Source: Ischnura elegans | Lineage: Eukaryota > Arthropoda > Insecta > Odonata > Coenagrionidae | Reading direction: 5' to 3' | NCBI RefSeq assembly: GCF_921293095.1 | Contig: NC_060259.1 | Location: 23,443,812 to 23,507,811, forward strand | DNA length: 64,000 nucleotides | Shown here: positions 42,784 to 62,586 of the stretch, piece after piece | How positions within the stretch are numbered: position 1 is the first letter of the stretch | How the letters are laid out: every line of letters starts with the position of its first letter | Position numbers and translations under genes: made by a program | Notes under the pieces: generated by a model | Database searches by the model: none | What the model saw: the letters and a program-made list of their open reading frames with translations, nothing else | What the model was told of the DNA's origin: nothing

Positions 42784-45700
42784 ATGGTGAGTAGATTTTT
42801 TTGCCAAAATACTTATAAAAAGTCAATGCCGATTAGAAAATTATTTAGGACCTGATTGGAATCTTATATGAATTATAGGTAAATTACGCTAAATTAAACT
42901 TTGGTCGAAGATAACAATTTGTGATGAAAGTATTTGAACTATATATACGATCAGGTTGAATTTTTCTTCGTAATTGATACGCTGTGTCCACACAAAATTA
43001 ATTTCCCGTGGTCTGTATGCACGACGTCTTATTTTTTGTCTGAAAATGCTATTTAAAACTCACGCCTTGGATTTCAAACTGTATTTTAGCTCAAAAGCAA
43101 ACATAATACGAGTATTTAGAAAGCAAATTAAGAACGTTACTCAAGTGTTCACTTTGGGCGCTATAGAGACGTAAAGGCACGCATTTATAAGAAATACAAT
43201 TAAAGGAGCTCAAAAACTCCGTTGTTGGTTGATGATGAAAGAGTTGAAAAGCATTAGAATTAATGTAACATTAAATTGGGCCCAAATATTTATCGTAGCC
43301 AGCGCAATGCCAGCTCGTACTCCTGTGAGTTGGGCCGCCCAAACGGGGCCCAGGCTCTCGGAAAAAAAAGAAGGCGGAAGTGGCGGATTGAGGGGGAAGA
43401 GGGAGGAGCGGTTGTTCACCACCATGGACCATGTTCGCCACTTTGATCCCCAAAAAATAGGAACATATTTACGATGAACTTGGACTTGGTCTTCCGACGC
43501 AAGTTCTCATGCCACCATTTCAATATTGCTAAATCTTTCGGTGTACGCGATTCATGTTTGATATTTTTTGTTAAACGAGATCCCATAAAACCCCAGTTTC
43601 ATTTGAAGGATTGCGTACCCCCCTGTCGACCTGAGATGCTGGAAGGAGTAAGAGCCCTACAGAAAAAAGTACTCCAGGCATCAAAATGTCTCAGACCGCT
43701 TTGTGCAAGTAAGTTACTTTTAAAATCCGGACACGCTGAAGCAGTAGGGTGTGAACATGTTACTTCAAAAACTACAAGAATATTACTCATCCAGCAGTCA
43801 ATGATGTCAATATTCATAATGCCTCCACAAAAGCTGATAGCCACATTAAAAAATAAAAGTAGACTTATTCTAACAAAAAAGACTAGCAAGAAATTTGGTT
43901 GATGTTTGGATGAATTCCATTACAATATTTTATCCATATCTTATGTTTTTTTAATTGAAGGGAGGAGCTGGGGATACAGTCACCGATTCAGATTCAGAGG
44001 ACGATACTCCCGGAGAAATTCGTTTGCCGTGCGAGCTAGTCGCATATCTATTTGCAGATAGAATAGGACTTTCTGCAGATCCACAGCAAAATATCGAAAA
44101 CACTGTTGAGTTACATTGCAGATGTGGAAGACAGGTGACAGCAGCCAGTTTGGTAAGTTTGTTGATTTAGAATCTGCAGCCCAAACATGATATCTTTGCC
44201 AGATGAAAGGCCTCAACTTTGCAACTGTCGAGGCATGGTAGCAAATTTCATAGATCTGAGGAGGAGGCCACTGTGGGGAGCCATTTCACGTAAAACGACA
44301 TTAGTCCCGTGTCAATAATCCGAAAAAGTTCTTTGTTCTAATTTCCCCTAAGGTTACATGGTGTTCTTTTATGAACTGGTTCTCTCTACTCAGCCGAAAA
44401 TAATGGTAGGTTGTAGGTTGTCATTAATCCATTTATTCCAAGAGATAGATTTTCAGGTTGGTGGTTAAATTGATGCACAAGATATTAAATTTAGGATCCA
44501 ATCATTTATTTCTTTTTTTGCTTAATCTCTACATGAACCATTAAGAATCAAGACACTTCGGTGGGCAAGCCGAAGAGGAAGCATCCCCGCAAGTTTCCTG
44601 TAGAAAAGGAGTTGAGGAAGGCAGCAATTTTCCGGAATGCATATCCGCATGTTAAATCATTCTACATCATGTCAGGTGATTCTACAGAATCCAAATAAAC
44701 GTTGGTGAGTGTCTGCTAGTTTATTGTCGAGCTTTGAAGAAACAAGGTGTTCTAGCCAATGTACATATTCTTTCAATTGGTTGCTAGGACACCACTGCTA
44801 TTTAATACAACTTAGCTTACTAATACTCACTCATGTATTTTCAATCTTATTTCAAATTTAGTAATTCAATTATGCTCAAATCATGCCCAAGGATTCTTGT
44901 GGATTCTGTTAAATGAAAAAAAGCTATAATGGCATTGCCTACTTTAACTATGCATTTATGCTTTTTTGTTCGAAGACCTATGCACTCATTCTAGCTACGG
45001 TACGTAATACTCTAGAAATAGATCCATCTAGAAGGGATGGGAAAGGGATGCTTTTGCTCAAGGCACTCTCACCTACGCCAGGCAAGGAAGGGGTGAGGAA
45101 AGGACAAAATTACCTCAGACTCCTGAATTAAAAGAGACAGCCCTGTCTTGAAATGACTCAAAATAAATAATCTTCACCTCACAAAATGATAATGCTATGC
45201 ATATTTATGCATGCGCATGGGCGTACCCAGAATCAAAACGGGGGGTGGAGGGGGCAAAATTAGCTGTGGTTGTTCAAGTTGTTACTTTTTTGCACAGAAA
45301 AGTTTAATGAAACCAAAATTTTAAGGAAATTATGACAGCAATTTATTAATTGTTATAATTATTTGCTTGAAAAAGAAAATGATTTTTATTTTAGTTCCAT
45401 GTCTTATACTAATACCATTTTTCTTCATAAGGAAAATTTGTTCATAACTTTTGTTTTGAACTAAATTTATTTTCGCTTCTAGGGCAGCTGCCTCCCCTTC
45501 TGGGTATGCCCATGTGCATGCGTGCTGTCGAAGGACAGCTATTGTTTTTCATTTCCCTTTGACGTGTAATTTCCGATATCCCAATCATTTCAGTGAGGAA
45601 TTATTTCATAGGATTTATGCTTTCCTATAAGGTGGTATGGATAAATCTCAGGAATAAGTTGTCCAGGAAAGATATCCTTGAGGATTTTCATGGTAGAGAC

Positions 45701-48700
45701 ATTAGTTTCCAAATAAGAGTGATGTAAAATTTTGGTGTGTATTGCCAAAGGTCCCAGGTTATTTGGTAATTTAATGTGTGGGAGTTCATGAGTGTCATGA
45801 ACATATGATTCTGAAGGTATTCATGTCTCAATGCCAGAATCTGATGCTTGAAGAAAAGAAATTGCATGCTAATATACGCATATCACTGCACACTAAGAGG
45901 TCTCGTGAAAACACCATCTGAATGCTCATTATCACAAACTTTGACAAGTGTGGCAACCTTTTCACATCATTCATAATGAAAAATAACATAATTTAAATTA
46001 AAGAGTTCCAACATGGAAGTAGAGCCATCGTCTGGGTAGCATTTTATGAGGTGGGTGGATGTGTATACTCAGTTGAAGGTGGAAAGGGGTAGAGTGGGGG
46101 TGGTTTGGAGCTGAGGGTGGCATCTGCAGGGAGGTTCCCGCTGTTGCATTATCAATTCCTACCACTTCCTCCTCTTAACTTGAAGACGGAGGAAGAGGAA
46201 ATGGTGTTCCCTCTCATTCATTCTCTGTGTCTCAAATATGCTCAGTAAACTCTGGGATGAAACGTTTGGTGTGTCATTTAGAAACCCACTCATAGTGGCT
46301 AAGGTGTTTTTCAATGGTACAGAAAACTATGCTGATAAAGATTTAAGTCAAATGTATAAATCTACATGTTACACATGTTGTGTGGCTAATATCAGTAACA
46401 CAGGATGAAAATTCAAAAACTAAGTGAAAGGCCATTAAATATTTTACTTAAATGATAGGTAGTGGAATTTCAAATTTGGTAAAGCATGTATAAAATTGCA
46501 ACCACTTACATGATTTTGACTTCTAAATTTTTTCATGTTAATGACAATGGTGCAAAATTAAATTTTTAAGCCCTGTTTATACGGTACATTAGCTCAAACA
46601 AGTTAATATCCTAATGTAGGAACATGAGAATGAACACCAAAATACACGATGTGACCACTCAACTTGTGTGAATGAATAAAAATAGAATGTGTCCTAATTT
46701 GATTCATGCATTCCTACATGTTCCATTACTGTCCACTCCATGCAATCAGACTTTAACACATGTGTCTTAATTAGAGGTGGGGTTAACTGTTCATTTTGAT
46801 GAACCGTTCACTTTTAACCTGTTCAGTAAAAAGAGCAGTTCAAAATATCTGTTCATGGTGAACAGTCTGGGTCATTCAGGTAGAAAATACTGTTTATCGG
46901 ATGTTTAGAGTAAGTGAAAGCTTAGTGTGGTATCATTTGGTTTGTGCAACTTGTCATAGTTATTTCAAGCAAATTCTGTCCCAGGCCTTTACTTGGTTGC
47001 CCGTTTGCAGGACAACATCTGCTTTCCACATGTAGAATAAGCCAGAACTAATATTTATCAACCCAGTGTCTGATGTTATTTGCGTGTTTAGCACAAGAAA
47101 AGTTTTTTACATGATTCTCTTATGAGCAATTTAGACTTTCATACACAGCTAACAGTTCTTTATACATATTTTTAGTATAAACATCATTTGTGAATCTCTC
47201 TCTTAGACTCCTCAGTAAGATATTGATTTTTTCTCTTCGTTACAGCCTGTGTCAGGTATCTATCCAATCTAATGATGCAATTAACTGTCAATAATAGCAT
47301 GCATTATATTGTAAATTTTAATCAGTTTCATTGCTAAATTAGTACTTTTGGTAGAATGCAAAAAATAGTACAATATGTTACACCTATGGATTTCTGTAAC
47401 ATATTTAAATGCCCTCCGAGGAATGAATACCCTCCAAAAAAGAATACCCTTTGAAAAAAGAATGCCCTCCAAGAAAAGAATACGCTGAGAAAAATAACGG
47501 CTAAAAGGAATCTAATATTTTGAACAATAGTTAGAACCGTTCAGCAGCCATGTTGTTCATGTTTGTTGACGGAGGGGAATGATAGAGAAGGAAGGGGAGG
47601 GGCTCGGTCGTCTATGATGCACTTCAGTGGCCTTGGACGGTCTGCATCATAACTGCCATCTGTGGTGACCACTACGCACTTGCTGGAGTAAGCTGCAGTT
47701 CAAAAAACCTCTCGGTGAGCATACCTGTCAGACCGAAAACACTGCGCTTTTGCTGTGTAGATATGAACAGTGAACAGAGAGTTTTAGAGAACTGTTCATT
47801 TTCAAACCGCTTCATTTCAGTAAATACATAGTTCGTTTTGGCAGTTCGGTTCTTTTTGACCCATCTCTAGTCTTAATGTATCATGTAAACAGTTCTTTAG
47901 AGCAATTTGCAATTATGAATAGCCTGCATGTCATATGCATATTTCATTTAATGTGTATTACTGTTTGTTAATTGAGATAAAATCCTTCCTAGATAAAAAT
48001 GATGAATCAAACTAACCATATGTGATATGCATCCCTCATTCTTCAATGTCAGACCAATGTTCTCACGAGACTCCCTCCCTTCTATTCCAAGCAGAAGCAG
48101 TTATGTAACTTCAATGTGTTTCCCTTTATTTCATGGGAAAACAATAATTAATCCCTAAAGCATTATTGATCTGGTTGATGAGCTTTCAGGGCACCACTAT
48201 TCTGAGTATCTGGCTGGAATTATTTCTTGCTGAAGAAACAATTACATACAATCATTTAAGTTTCCTCTGAATACTATAGTATTAGTACTACAGTATTTCT
48301 GAGCTTGTTTCAATGACAGCCTTGGAATGGATAGTGATATTTATTTTATAGTTTTCATGTTAACTGCGATGTGGTAGAGAAGAAATGCGTAGGTGTGACA
48401 AGATTAGCTGATATGAGAATAGAGTGGAGAGCTGCATCAAACTATTTTTAAGATTGTTAACCAGTGATGATAAATATATCTGTGATATGTGCGAAGTGAT
48501 AGTAATGTGTGTGAAAGTTATAATTTTAGTTTCGTATAAATAATTAATAGCTCAAAATATTGAGGAGAGAAATGGGGGCTTCAAATCAATTTAGAAACAC
48601 AATCTAACTTTCCTATATTATTCAACTACCATAATTCATTCAACTGACATATTCCAGTGAAAGTGAATCAAAATATGAGTTATTTGCATTCATCATTCTG

Positions 48701-51024
48701 TTGCATTGATGCCGAATCACTATAACCTAGTTGTCCCATCCAAAGCAGGACAAAAACTTGGCCCGTTTTGAGAAAACGTCTCTTTTTGATTCGACTGAGA
48801 GTCCATGGTTGTCTTTGGTAGCTTACCATTATCTTCTTGTTTAGGCCACAGAAGCAAATAGCCCATCTTTACCCATACCTCCTCACTTAGTCCCTTTGCC
48901 CTCAATAAGCTTGGCTCATTTCCCACTGCTAAGGCAGCACAGGCAGGCAGTCATCTAGCGGGACAGCTGCCCCTTCTCTCCCCCCATCCTTTTCTGTGTG
49001 CATAGGAATCTGCATTTTTGATAGTATCCCTATAATTGCTGGTATCTATTTTGTTCATTTTAAGCAGAATAAAAAAATTCAAAGTCTGACCACTGCATAT
49101 TGTGAGTGGAATTGAAGGCATTTCAGGGTGTACAATCTATGCAGCACGTAACATTCTCCCCAATAATTGATTTTGTGGAGCTATGCCTTGTCAAGCAACT
49201 AGGAAACAGTAAATATTGGCAAAACAAATTCATTTACATTCTGAAAAAACTATTATGTATTTTAAATACCTCTACATTATTTGTTAACCAATAAGGGTTT
49301 CAGCATTTCTTTTTCGCCCTGTACGGAGTTGTTTCTCGGCTTGGGACTGTCCAGGTAGTTGCTTCCTCCACTTAATGACCTTTCCTAGCAGGGTGCCTGA
49401 CCCTTTCCTCGGCAACTGGGCAAATATAATCCTCGACCCTTTTCCTGAAGGCAGCCCATCGCGGCATACTTTTGCGGTCAGTTTATTGTTACTAGTGCGA
49501 TTTTAATTTTTTTTAATTGTTACTATATGAAAGTAATCACCTGGATAGAGCAGTTCTCTCTCTATTCATGTTATGGGCTGCATCGCACAGCAGGGTTCCA
49601 TAGAAACCATCCCTTTTATAGGTAGCGGAATGGGTACAGAGAGTTAACGGCCATATGTATTTGAATACATGTCAAGAAAATTTTGAAAAGAAAATGAGTT
49701 ATTCCGAGAAGAGTGAGGTAATTTTCTTCCACAAATTTCAGGAGGAGGCTACTTGCACCAATCTACTCTTAGATGTGCCAGTTGGAGGGTAATAAGTTTT
49801 TCCAAGAAAAAATTAATGCGCTAATGTGTTCCGAAGTAAGCCTGTGAGGTGCTCAGGGCAGACCACCTAAATGTAACCTGACCAGAGAACCAAGATATGA
49901 GAGTAATTACCTGGGTAGAGCAGTGCTCTTTGCTGCAATGGTATAGAATGCTTCTCACAGCATGTGTCTACGTAAAACATTCCTTAATTGCACATTAAAT
50001 TTAAGAATTTTTAGGATATGCATTAATTAGTATTTATAGCGAAATTAATTTATAATACGTTTGTATTCAAAGGTTGATAAGAGGTTATTAAAAATAGTCG
50101 CTGTAATTTTAGCTCATGACAAAGAACTGAGAGGATCATATTTTATTACATTACGAGGGCTTTTTTTCATAGGAGTTAAATCGGATACTTCATAGAATTT
50201 CTCCGCAAATGTACACTTAGAATGTGGCAAACAGAGTAACGTATATATTTAGATGTAAATCATTACAATAACCCTCCTATGAATTTGCTTGTAAGTTTTA
50301 AAAATAACAATTAAACATCTAACCTTAGCATCTCCAAAATTTGTTCTAGGTGATGATGAATGCGGTTAATATGAACGCTAAAGTTTTAAACGGAACGCTA
50401 GAGTTCCGTTTAAAATTTGGAGCCTATCAGCAAAACATCCAGAATGGCATTGATTTTCAATAGATGCAACATGTACGTTTTTATTTAATCTAACTTATAA
50501 ACAAATAAGTGACCATGAGCACCTTCCTTGAGTAGGACACAGAGCCGGAATGGGCCGAGATAATCCCCACACGGACAATTGGAAAGGGTTGGACCTCTCG
50601 AGCCGAGGGACCCTAATGGCGGTTGAGACCCACTTGGCATGCTTGACCACAAAACCGTGAAAACACGGCCTTCAGCCTTTTGCTTCGAAAAGTTAAAGCC
50701 CTGAAAACCCAGCCTTCATCCTTTAGCAACAGAAAATTCGTAGGGAAAAGGTTAATTAACTACCCATATGGAGGGGCTTTGGGCTGAAAATACAGTTAAT
50801 ATGCACATGTGTTTTAATGTATGTTGTTTTTCCTTTCTGTTCTTCTTTTTATGATCATGGCACTTCTATATTTACCAGATCAATGGGGAAGCTGTCGAAC
50901 AAGAGCACAGACATCTGTGGGATGGACAGAAGCAACACCTTTTCCCCCTGGGATTCATTCTACGCTCGTTCGGAAACGGGAAGAAATGTGGAGAGAAGAA
51001 ATCAACCTCTTAGGAAACTTCTAG
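42784..51024 (+). CDS. unidentified four-exon gene, 156 aa predicted
   Basis: The exons are 42784-42786 (ATG directly followed by donor GTGAGT), 43961-44152, 44546-44675 and 50879-51024; together 471 bases, an exact multiple of three, ending in TAG. All borders are GT-AG. Exon 2 encodes an acidic start (GDTVTDSDSEDDTPGE), then LPCELVAYLFADRIG and HCRCGRQ. Exon 3 encodes a basic stretch (GKPKRKHPRKF) and FRNAYPHVKSFYIMS. Exon 4, joined through a split Asp codon, encodes QWGSCRTRAQTSVGWTEATP and a charged C-terminus. I do not recognise the family. An alternative is reading through exon 3 to a TAA at 44698. The large third intron (6.2 kb) holds three MITEs and a LINE tail. The conserved phasing makes this a believable gene, but the joins are inference. 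Confidence 0.5.
45216..45514. mobile_element. hAT-type MITE family 2, copy 2, 299 bp
   Basis: The ends are CATGGGCGTACCCAG and, inverted, CATGGGCATACCCAG. Perfect 8-bp direct repeats TGCATGCG flank it (45208-45215 and 45515-45522). It is the second member of the family at 39546-39882 and lies in the third intron of the four-exon gene model. Confidence 0.92.
46568..47898. mobile_element. MITE with CCTGTTTATACGGTACATTA end, split by a nested hAT element
   Basis: The left end AAGCCCTGTTTATACGGTAC and the inverted right end AAGAACTGTTTACATGATAC are separated by a 1.1 kb hAT-like insertion. Without that insertion the element would be about 225 bp. It is related to the MITE nested in LINE A at 1457-1720. 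Confidence 0.7.
46772..47869. mobile_element. hAT-like element with TAGAG(A/G)TGGG ends, 1098 bp, nested
   Basis: The ends are TAGAGGTGGGGTTAAC and, inverted, TAGAGATGGGTCAAAAAG. Perfect 8-bp direct repeats GTCTTAAT flank it (46764-46771 and 47870-47877); removing one repeat and the insert restores the right end of the host MITE. The interior shows GAACCGTTCACTTTT and GAACTGTTCATTTTC blocks near opposite ends. No transposase was recognised. Confidence 0.88.
48364..48476 (+). mobile_element. LINE B 3'-end fragment (~110 bp)
   Basis: This matches 23440-23550: GTAGAGAAGAAATGCGTAGG, then AGATTAGCTGATA, GAGTGGAGAGCTGC and AGATTGTTAACCAGTGATGA. It is severely 5'-truncated, with a short GATGATAAAT tail. 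It is the third LINE B copy in the window. Confidence 0.85.
48477..50816. other. intronic sequence, no coding support
   Basis: This is AT-rich and lies within the proposed large intron. A perfect 13-bp inverted repeat with a 6-base loop (TTTTAAACGGAAC and GTTCCGTTTAAAA) lies at 50384-50415. The segment at about 50525-50745 contains a diverged short duplication around CGGCCTTCAGCCTTTTGC and CAGCCTTCATCCTTTAGC. Confidence 0.4.
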
Positions 51025-51630
51025 TATGCTCTTGGACTATCAGAACCAGTATTTTTAATCGAGAAGTTTATAAACTATTACAATTGTATCTGCAGCATGT
51101 ACTAGTACATTACATGTACTGCGTACCTTAAATCTTTTTACTTTCTGTTTTTGGGCAGCCATCAACAATGAGAATGGCAGGCTTACAATATGAGTTTTCC
51201 GGTTAAGTAATTTATGTGTTCCAATGTTGCAGGTGTTTCCATTTCATTGAGTTAAATGATTTTAAGAGATTAAACAGGCCAAATTTTGTCATTTAATGCC
51301 TGAATTTGATGTTATAGGTACTCCTTTATCAAAGAGTATTCTATTTTTTATTCCTAGTGTTTAGTGAAATCTAGTCGTTGCATGTAAAATACGAAGTATT
51401 GCTTGTGTTGCAAGAATGTTATTTAACTTGAGATTCAATGTTATATATTTTAAGTCATTTGTGATGCATGTGTTATGTTATATTTAACTGCTTTACTTGA
51501 GGATTTTGATGTTAGGTTATCACTATTTTTTTCAGTAGACTTCAATCAATAATTTGGGACTTAGATTGTGTCTCTTCAATATTTTGTATTCGGAGAGACT
51601 GACTGAATAAATATTTGCATTAAAGTGTGA
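51025..51630 (+). other. proposed 3' UTR with AATAAA signal
   Basis: This is AT-rich sequence after the stop codon, ending with AATAAATATTTGCATTAAAG, where AATAAA is at 51606-51611. A second AATAAA-like signal lies near 51800. It fits the last exon of the four-exon gene. Confidence 0.4.
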
Positions 51631-51969
51631 TAACGTGAAAACCTCAAAGGGATGATAAAAAGTTTTTCATATGTACTGCATCAAAATTTGTTGTTTGTTA
51701 CAAGTTGTATTTTCTTAAATATACCCAGGACTGTAGGTCTTATCCATTGACCAAGTTCCTGTTTAGTCCTGGGCGCTTTTAATTGCATTAATTATAAATA
51801 AATATTACTGCAAAAAACTCTCCTTTGCATAGCTTATTTAATTATGGTGTCATGAAAATTCGCAGCGTTCAAAAATTTTCACTCTGATGAGAGTGAATCA
51901 AACATTTCTTGTTGGCATTAGCCATTTTTACCCATCACAAACTTAATGAGTGCTTGAGAAAACCAACTA

Positions 51970-52150
51970 CAGTAAAACCTCTTTTGTAGTGAACCTCTTT
52001 ACATCATAAACCTCCATACTTCATACCTACGGTCCCGTCAGATTTAGATGTAATTTTATACACAAATCTCTTTGCAGTGAACCTCTCATAAAACCTCCAC
52101 TTATCATGCCAAGGAGACACCCCCAAGACTGCCTAACTACCTTCGCAAAT
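51970..52150. mobile_element. pogo/Tigger-type transposon end
   Basis: CAGTAAAACCTCTTTTGTAG, preceded by TA, then TGAACCTC repeated several times, matches the style of pogo-family terminal repeats. A similar block (AAAACCTCTCTATAGTGAACC) occurs near 53293, on the far side of the next element. I could not locate the matching right end. Confidence 0.5.
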
Positions 52151-52505
52151 TAGACCGAGACAACTAGAGACCATTAATGCAGCCGCGATTACGTACATGG
52201 AATAACATTTTCAGCAATAAATGTTTCATGCTTATTTTTTTCTTTTACACCTTTAAAATGCTGTAATTTTCACGTTAACCATAAGTTATGGCCATTTTGT
52301 TCTATATGAGAGCATACCTAACAGTAAATAAGGGAAAAGATATCAAACTATCGTTATCATTTTAAGTGACTGATGAACTAAGAGATATCACATCGTTTTC
52401 TCTCGAATCATGGTAAAAATCACGTGATAGCACTTGCTTTGTGTTATCATTAAATAATAAATATATGTTCACTAATCCATGCATGTTTATTTAAACGCAT
52501 AAATA

Positions 52506-53219
52506 CAGCAGACTCCCGATTATCCGGCTGCGGTTTATCCGGGTTGCGGATTATCCGTGCATGATTTTAACTCTCTTAACAATTTTTTCCGCAATCTTAT
52601 AAAAAAACTTAAATCGGATCCAAAATCATCGGAATTACTGCATTAATGCTAGGATACACCAGGCTTATCATTTCCGTCAGAATCCCGTTCGTAAAACGGA
52701 AGCGATCGCGCGCTAGCCGCATTCAAGGGAGCACCGATTTCGTGTTTTCCAAGCCTATCAGTGCGCGAACGCACTTCGTGATCACGGATACACGTCCCGC
52801 AGCAGATGCAACCCGGGCAACTTGTACGAGACGCGACTGCGTGGCGTGGTGCCTGACAATGTAGTTTCCGACGTCGAGCAGTCGTTTTGAAGCATTCGCG
52901 CAAATCACTTTTCTGTATTCGCGATCACACACCCACGAAAGTGTGGTTTTCGAAACCGGGCCTTACATGAAGCATTAATAATACGAGTACATTCATGTTA
53001 TTGCCGCTAAAAAGATCGCGAACTGGCGAAGAAAGCTCTCATTGAGTCCGGGAAGCACGCTAATAAAGCAGAATAACGGCATAAATAATAATATATTGTT
53101 TGTTTTACGTAAATTATGATCATTACAAGACATTGGAGTTGATGTTTGGGTTATCCGTGTTTTCAGATTATTCGTGCCGTCCCTCCCCATCATTAGCCCG
53201 GATAATCGGGAGTCTACTG
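52506..53219. mobile_element. pogo-type non-autonomous element, 714 bp, TA target
   Basis: The inverted ends CAGCAGACTCCCGATTATCC and CAGTAGACTCCCGATTATCC match at 19 of 20 positions. TA dinucleotides flank both sides (52504-52505 and 53220-53221). The interior has no recognisable transposase frame. A partial second copy is at about 54408-54806. Confidence 0.88.
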
Positions 53220-54407
53220 TATAATGGTTTAAAAGACAGTAGGTAATGCCTTTCATTTCCAAAGGATATGAAAAAAATGGCGTGTATTGCTAAAACCTCT
53301 CTATAGTGAACCTCCATGCATCAAATCCTACAATTCTGTAGGCACTTCAGCTTGGCCTAAGGATGTTTACAGCATGACAGAAGCTCTACCACCACCAGGT
53401 ACAGGACACAACAAAACCCAAAAAATAACTCTGCATATTGAGTATCTTTCTACAGTATGACAATTGTTGAGGTGAAGTTATATTTAACATAAGTTTACTC
53501 ATGGTGATACGTCAATCAAAGTCACTTGTATCATGAATATATTTCAACATTTACTACGGTAATCAAAAGTGCCTCATCTGACTGTGGTACGCCAGCTGGT
53601 GCTTGAATTCAGCCTTAAATATTAACCACCAAAAAAACATTTCCTTCATGCTCTGTTCCTGTTGTCTCTGATGACCCCTTTTTTGATCACTTCCTCATGC
53701 TAAAACTGTCATATTTTAACACGCAAAATATTATCGATTTGAGGTAACCGCCATCAGCAGATTTTTAAAAGTTTGAGTCTCTTAAGACAAAACAGCACAA
53801 CTGCCCAATGCCCTACCAAGTTATCTCTCTTTCCCTTACTTAGCATAAGCAATCATATACAAAGAGCATTATTGAATTAGCAATAAAAAAACAAAGCCGT
53901 AAGTATTTCTTTACCAAAACATGAGTGCCAAAGTAATACATGCATCACGGCCAGCTGAGCATTTCACATTTCTTGCGAGCATTATGTTAAGAGAATTATA
54001 TTTTTCCCGACTCATAATTAGATCACCCATCGACACAAAATTTCATTCCATAGCATGACAATAATGTTGGCACAGCAGAATTTTCAACCCACTTCAATGC
54101 AATAGTGTAGTCCTTAACAGTAGAACTGCCACGGCGGTCATTTTGACTGCTGTCGACACTTTCAACAGTTGCCAATTAAGTGTAAACACGACTAAAAGCA
54201 AGTCATTTTAAGACTTTTCCTAACTTTATGAAAGGAAAATACTGGAAATTTTTGGCGGAAAAACTACTATTTTCTCTCTGCAAACTACTGAAAGCCAAAA
54301 AGAATACTCCGAGAAATGAATCAACACTTACTCTGATTACTTAGGAATGTATGCATTCAAGGCACAACTCTGTCCTGCATCCACTGGCATCCGAGCAAAA
54401 TGGCATA

Positions 54408-54806
54408 TAACTTGTGCGAGACGCGACTGTGTTACGTGGTGCCTGACAATCTTGTTTCCGATGTCGAGCAGTGGTTTTGAAGCATTCGTGCAAACCACTT
54501 ATCTGTATCCCTGATCAGGCAGCCACAGATGTGTGGTTTTCGAAACCAGGCTTTACATGGAGCATTAATAATACGAGTACAACCATGTTATCGCAGCTAA
54601 AAAGATCGGGAACCGGCAAAGAAAGCTCTCACTGAGTATGGGAAGCACTCTAAAGTAGCAGAATAACGGCAAAAATAATATCTTGTTTGTGTTATGGAAA
54701 TTATGAACATTCCAAGACATTGAAGTGAAAGTTTGGGTTGCCCGTGGTTTGCGATTATTAGTGCCGTCTCTCCCCATCATCAGCCCGGATAATCAGTAGT
54801 CTACTG
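54408..54806. mobile_element. pogo-type element, left-truncated copy
   Basis: This is collinear with about 52820-53219: GAGACGCGACTG, GTGGTGCCTGACAAT, GTCGAGCAG, GAGCATTAATAATACGAGTA and an end CCCGGATAATCAGTAGTCTACTG followed by TA. The left half is missing. It is diverged from the complete copy by scattered substitutions. Confidence 0.85.
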
Positions 54807-62402
<7,596 letters not shown>

Positions 62403-62586
62403 CTGTAAAAATTATCAACAGTAAATCCTCAAAACACATGAAGAAGTAGGTGATATGTTATTATCACATTCTTTCTCTTAAATTTTATACCTTGGACTTA
62501 AAGAAATGACATTAAATTTAAAAGTAGAGTAAAAATACATGCCACTGAATATGTAAAACCAAGGAAATGGAAAAGTCCATCATTAA

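Noticed and set aside
43474-43902. 142-codon plus-strand frame inside the proposed first intron of the four-exon gene
   Set aside because: It has no family resemblance, is overlapped by a 96-codon antisense frame, and does not join the flanking exons in phase. Length alone is weak evidence.
50817-51131. 104-codon plus-strand frame overlapping the proposed last exon
   Set aside because: It is a different frame from the one that joins exon 3 in phase. The in-phase frame (to 51024) has the better splice logic.
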